DNA of 44,543 bases, from positions 1 through 44,543 of the forward strand of contig CAKOMY010000010.1 in NCBI GenBank assembly GCA_934096815.1, in the 5' to 3' direction. How positions within the stretch are numbered: position 1 is the first letter of the stretch; every line of letters starts with the position of its first letter. Positions 42,791-44,543 of the stretch are shown piece by piece. This DNA comes from an uncultured Bacilli bacterium. GTDB taxonomy: Bacteria; Bacillota_I; Bacilli_A; RF39; UBA660. Position numbers and translations under genes: made by a program. Under the pieces are notes generated by a model. It was not told the origin of the DNA. It saw only the letters and a program-made list of their open reading frames with translations, and searched no databases.

Positions 42791-43744
42791 CTACTTAAAC
42801 ACACTTTCTCTAAGCTCTAATAAACTACTGTCAATATTAGATACACAAATGGTACATTCATTTTTAACATTTATAAAACCTAAATCATAAATTACAACAT
42901 CACTATTTGAATTTATCTTTTCATTATATGTAAAGCTTATATCATCTTTATAATACTTTTTAATCTCTAATTCATAAGCTGAATAAATAGTTATACTTGT
43001 AGCAATTGAGAACTTAAGATAAAATTTATCTATTTTAAGTACTTCTCCATCTTTCATTTGATATGTTAAAGGTTTAATTACTTTCTTTAATGGACAATTT
43101 ACTTCATAACTATCAGTTACAAACCCAGGTGAATCAATTATAGTTAAATTATTATTAACATTTAGTCTTATAAAATCTAGAGTAGTATTTTTACTATTAC
43201 TTATAGTTGTTTTAGTTAATTTAGAATCAAAGGCATCTAAAATATTATTTATTAATGTACTTTTACCTGAATTGGTTTCCCCTAAAATGTAACTTTCTCT
43301 AATATTATTAGTTATCAAATAATTAATTAATGAATCCATTCCATAACCATTAACACTACTAACAAATCTAACATTATTTACTTTATAATTATTCATTATA
43401 TATTTTCTAATATTATCAATTTTAATATCTTTAGGAATAACATCTATTTTAGATATTAACAATAGTTTTTTACCTTTAATCTTATTATATATATTAATTA
43501 TTTTATCTGATAAAGATAGAAAATCACACATAAATATTGTAAATTTATCATCACTATTAACTAAATATAATATCTCTTCAACCCTTTTAGGAACTGTATC
43601 ATTAATATTAACACCATAATGCATTAATTTAAAACATCTCATACAATATTTAGCATCATTTAATTTATTTTCGGGAACATATCCTTTAGCATCTTTATTA
43701 CTATATTGTAATTTAGCCCCACATCCAAAACATATTCTACTCAT
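42791..43744 (-). CDS. yqeH: YqeH circularly permuted GTPase
   Basis: A 317-residue GTPase needed for 30S ribosome assembly in Gram-positives. An N-terminal zinc finger (CFGCGAKLQY ... CMRCFKL) is followed by motifs in permuted order: SKID (G4), GETNSGKSTLIN (G1), TTLDF (G2) and DSPG (G3). It overlaps yqeG by 8 bases. It is somewhat shorter than the ~365-residue B. subtilis protein, mainly at the C-terminus. Confidence 0.95.
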   Translation of the reverse strand: MSRICFGCGAKLQYSNKDAKGYVPENKLNDAKYCMRCFKLMHYGVNINDTVPKRVEEILYLVNSDDKFTIFMCDFLSLSDKIINIYNKIKGKKLLLISKIDVIPKDIKIDNIRKYIMNNYKVNNVRFVSSVNGYGMDSLINYLITNNIRESYILGETNSGKSTLINNILDAFDSKLTKTTISNSKNTTLDFIRLNVNNNLTIIDSPGFVTDSYEVNCPLKKVIKPLTYQMKDGEVLKIDKFYLKFSIATSITIYSAYELEIKKYYKDDISFTYNEKINSNSDVVIYDLGFINVKNECTICVSNIDSSLLELRESVFK

Positions 43745-44261
43745 AATATTCTCCTTTTTTTAATAATTCTTTTTTCTCTAACTTATTATAAATAAATGGT
43801 TCAATAAATCTATTAAATTTAGTTAAAACATAATCCGTATTACCAATGGGATTAACTAAAATACTTAATAATTCTAATCTATTTGCACCATAAATATCAG
43901 TTAATAATTGATCGCCTACACATGCTATTTGAGTAGTTTTAAGTCTATATAAATTCATAACTTTTTTATATTTTTTACTAAATGGCTTTCCAGCAAAATA
44001 AGCAGAATCTACGTTTAATATTTCTTTAAAAGGTTCTACTCTTTTCTTATTAGAATTAGATATAATCAATATTTTTAAATTTAATTCTTTAATATCTTCT
44101 ATTAAATCTTTTAACTTCTTAGAAGGTTTATTCATATTTAAAGGAGCTAGTGTATTATCTAAATCAAAAATAACACATTTAATTCCCTTTTTCTTTAATT
44201 TATTATAATCTATATCATAAACACTTTTATAATACATATCAGGTACAAACTTATCTAACAT
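43737..44261 (-). CDS. yqeG: YqeG family HAD phosphatase
   Basis: A 174-residue HAD IIIA-type phosphatase: DLDNTLAP (about 33-40), IISNSNKKR (motif II) and GKPFSKKY with GDQLLTDIYGA (motifs III and IV). It always precedes yqeH in Firmicutes. The start has GAGGGA six bases upstream. Confidence 0.95.
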   Translation of the reverse strand: MLDKFVPDMYYKSVYDIDYNKLKKKGIKCVIFDLDNTLAPLNMNKPSKKLKDLIEDIKELNLKILIISNSNKKRVEPFKEILNVDSAYFAGKPFSKKYKKVMNLYRLKTTQIACVGDQLLTDIYGANRLELLSILVNPIGNTDYVLTKFNRFIEPFIYNKLEKKELLKKGEYYE

Positions 44262-44329
44262 CTTATCCCTCGATTTCTTATATCAAAATTGTATCAAATT
44301 TGTTTGATAAAGAAAAGAATTTAAATAAT

Positions 44330-44389
44330 TTAAAATAAAGAAAAGAAGAAATACTAGTTATTATTTTTTAACTTTAATATTTCTTCTTT
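44330..44389 (-). terminator. Terminator of the Rpn-type gene
   Basis: A perfect 12-bp stem (44378-44389 with 44342-44353), with the loop holding the last codons and stop codon, followed by a T-rich tail on the minus strand. The long loop (24 bases) lowers confidence. Confidence 0.5.
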
Positions 44390-44543
44390 AGATAATCCAG
44401 AATACTTTGATATTGTACCTAGTGGCATTCCATCTTCAAGCATTTTCATGGCAATTTCAATAGAATTTTCTTGTTTACCTAAATTTTTACCTTCTGATAA
44501 TCCAAGACTTTTGCCTTTAGATAAACCACTATTATAAGAATCT
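44354..44543 (-). CDS. Rpn/PD-(D/E)XK transposase-type nuclease, 3' end only
   Basis: A partial gene running off the window. The last 62 codons encode a GLSKGKSLGLSEGKNLGKQE repeat-like linker and the helix MKMLEDGMPLGTISKYSGLS followed by KEEI, the C-terminal tail typical of the Rpn family of recombination-promoting nucleases (PDDEXK_2). These are often multicopy and mobile. The nuclease domain lies outside the window. Confidence 0.75.
   Translation of the reverse strand, partial: DSYNSGLSKGKSLGLSEGKNLGKQENSIEIAMKMLEDGMPLGTISKYSGLSKEEILKLKNNN

Overview
The window is AT-rich DNA (about a quarter G+C by eye) from a Gram-positive Bacilli-type bacterium with a fairly compact gene set, most like the uncultured gut Bacilli/RF39-type relatives of the Mollicutes and Erysipelotrichia. 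The case rests on Firmicutes gene order (yneF next to a SirA-like gene, uppS-cdsA-rseP, sufC-D-S-U, SPOR/radC/mreC/mreD/SpoIVFA/SpoIVFB, comEA-comEC, yqeG-yqeH) and a SufU-type scaffold. UGA is used as a stop (uppS, mreC-region genes, ABC permease) and Trp is UGG, so the Mycoplasma code does not apply. The genus assignment is inference.

Layout. 0-4.5 kb: SirA-like, yneF, DUF177 and rpmF; an InlB-repeat surface protein; obgE; a degenerate PfkB-like protein overlapping an Smr protein. 4.5-16 kb is accessory: three very large paralogous proteins of unknown function (two in tandem, one 5 kb away) sharing a start and promoter design; a coupled operon of HTH-CYTH fusion, unknown protein and minimal nucleotidyltransferase; a DUF2207 membrane protein; a tRNA-Ile2/tRNA-Leu pair; and an unknown 140-aa gene with tandem 22-bp repeats in front of its promoter. 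16-23 kb is housekeeping: Flp-like pilin, DUF192, def, rseP-cdsA-uppS, and a SUF operon whose SufD is short and which lacks an adjacent sufB.

23-31 kb: intact comEA-comEC followed by a tandem array in which a comEC 3' tail plus a DUF1016 (YhcG-type PD-(D/E)XK) nuclease gene occurs three times with progressive decay, then an ADP-ribosylglycohydrolase pseudogene. Each DUF1016 copy carries a 19-bp GC-rich palindrome at the same codons, but with different arm sequences. 31-34.5 kb: cell-shape/RadC/sporulation-syntenic operon without mreB or minCD.

34.5-38.2 kb: a three-gene FtsX/MacB-type ABC transporter bracketed by two near-identical direct repeats. Each repeat reads as a complete type I toxin-antitoxin module: a 30-aa single-helix peptide with a strong promoter and sequestered Shine-Dalgarno, a convergent antisense RNA with its own promoter and terminator overlapping the mRNA 3' end, and 5'-3' long-range pairing. 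None of the longer genes explains these modules, and together with the DUF1016 palindromes they are the best candidates for something undescribed. 38-44.5 kb: anchored unknown protein, metallophosphoesterase, miaA (odd P-loop), mutL, yqeH, yqeG and the 3' end of an Rpn-type nuclease gene.
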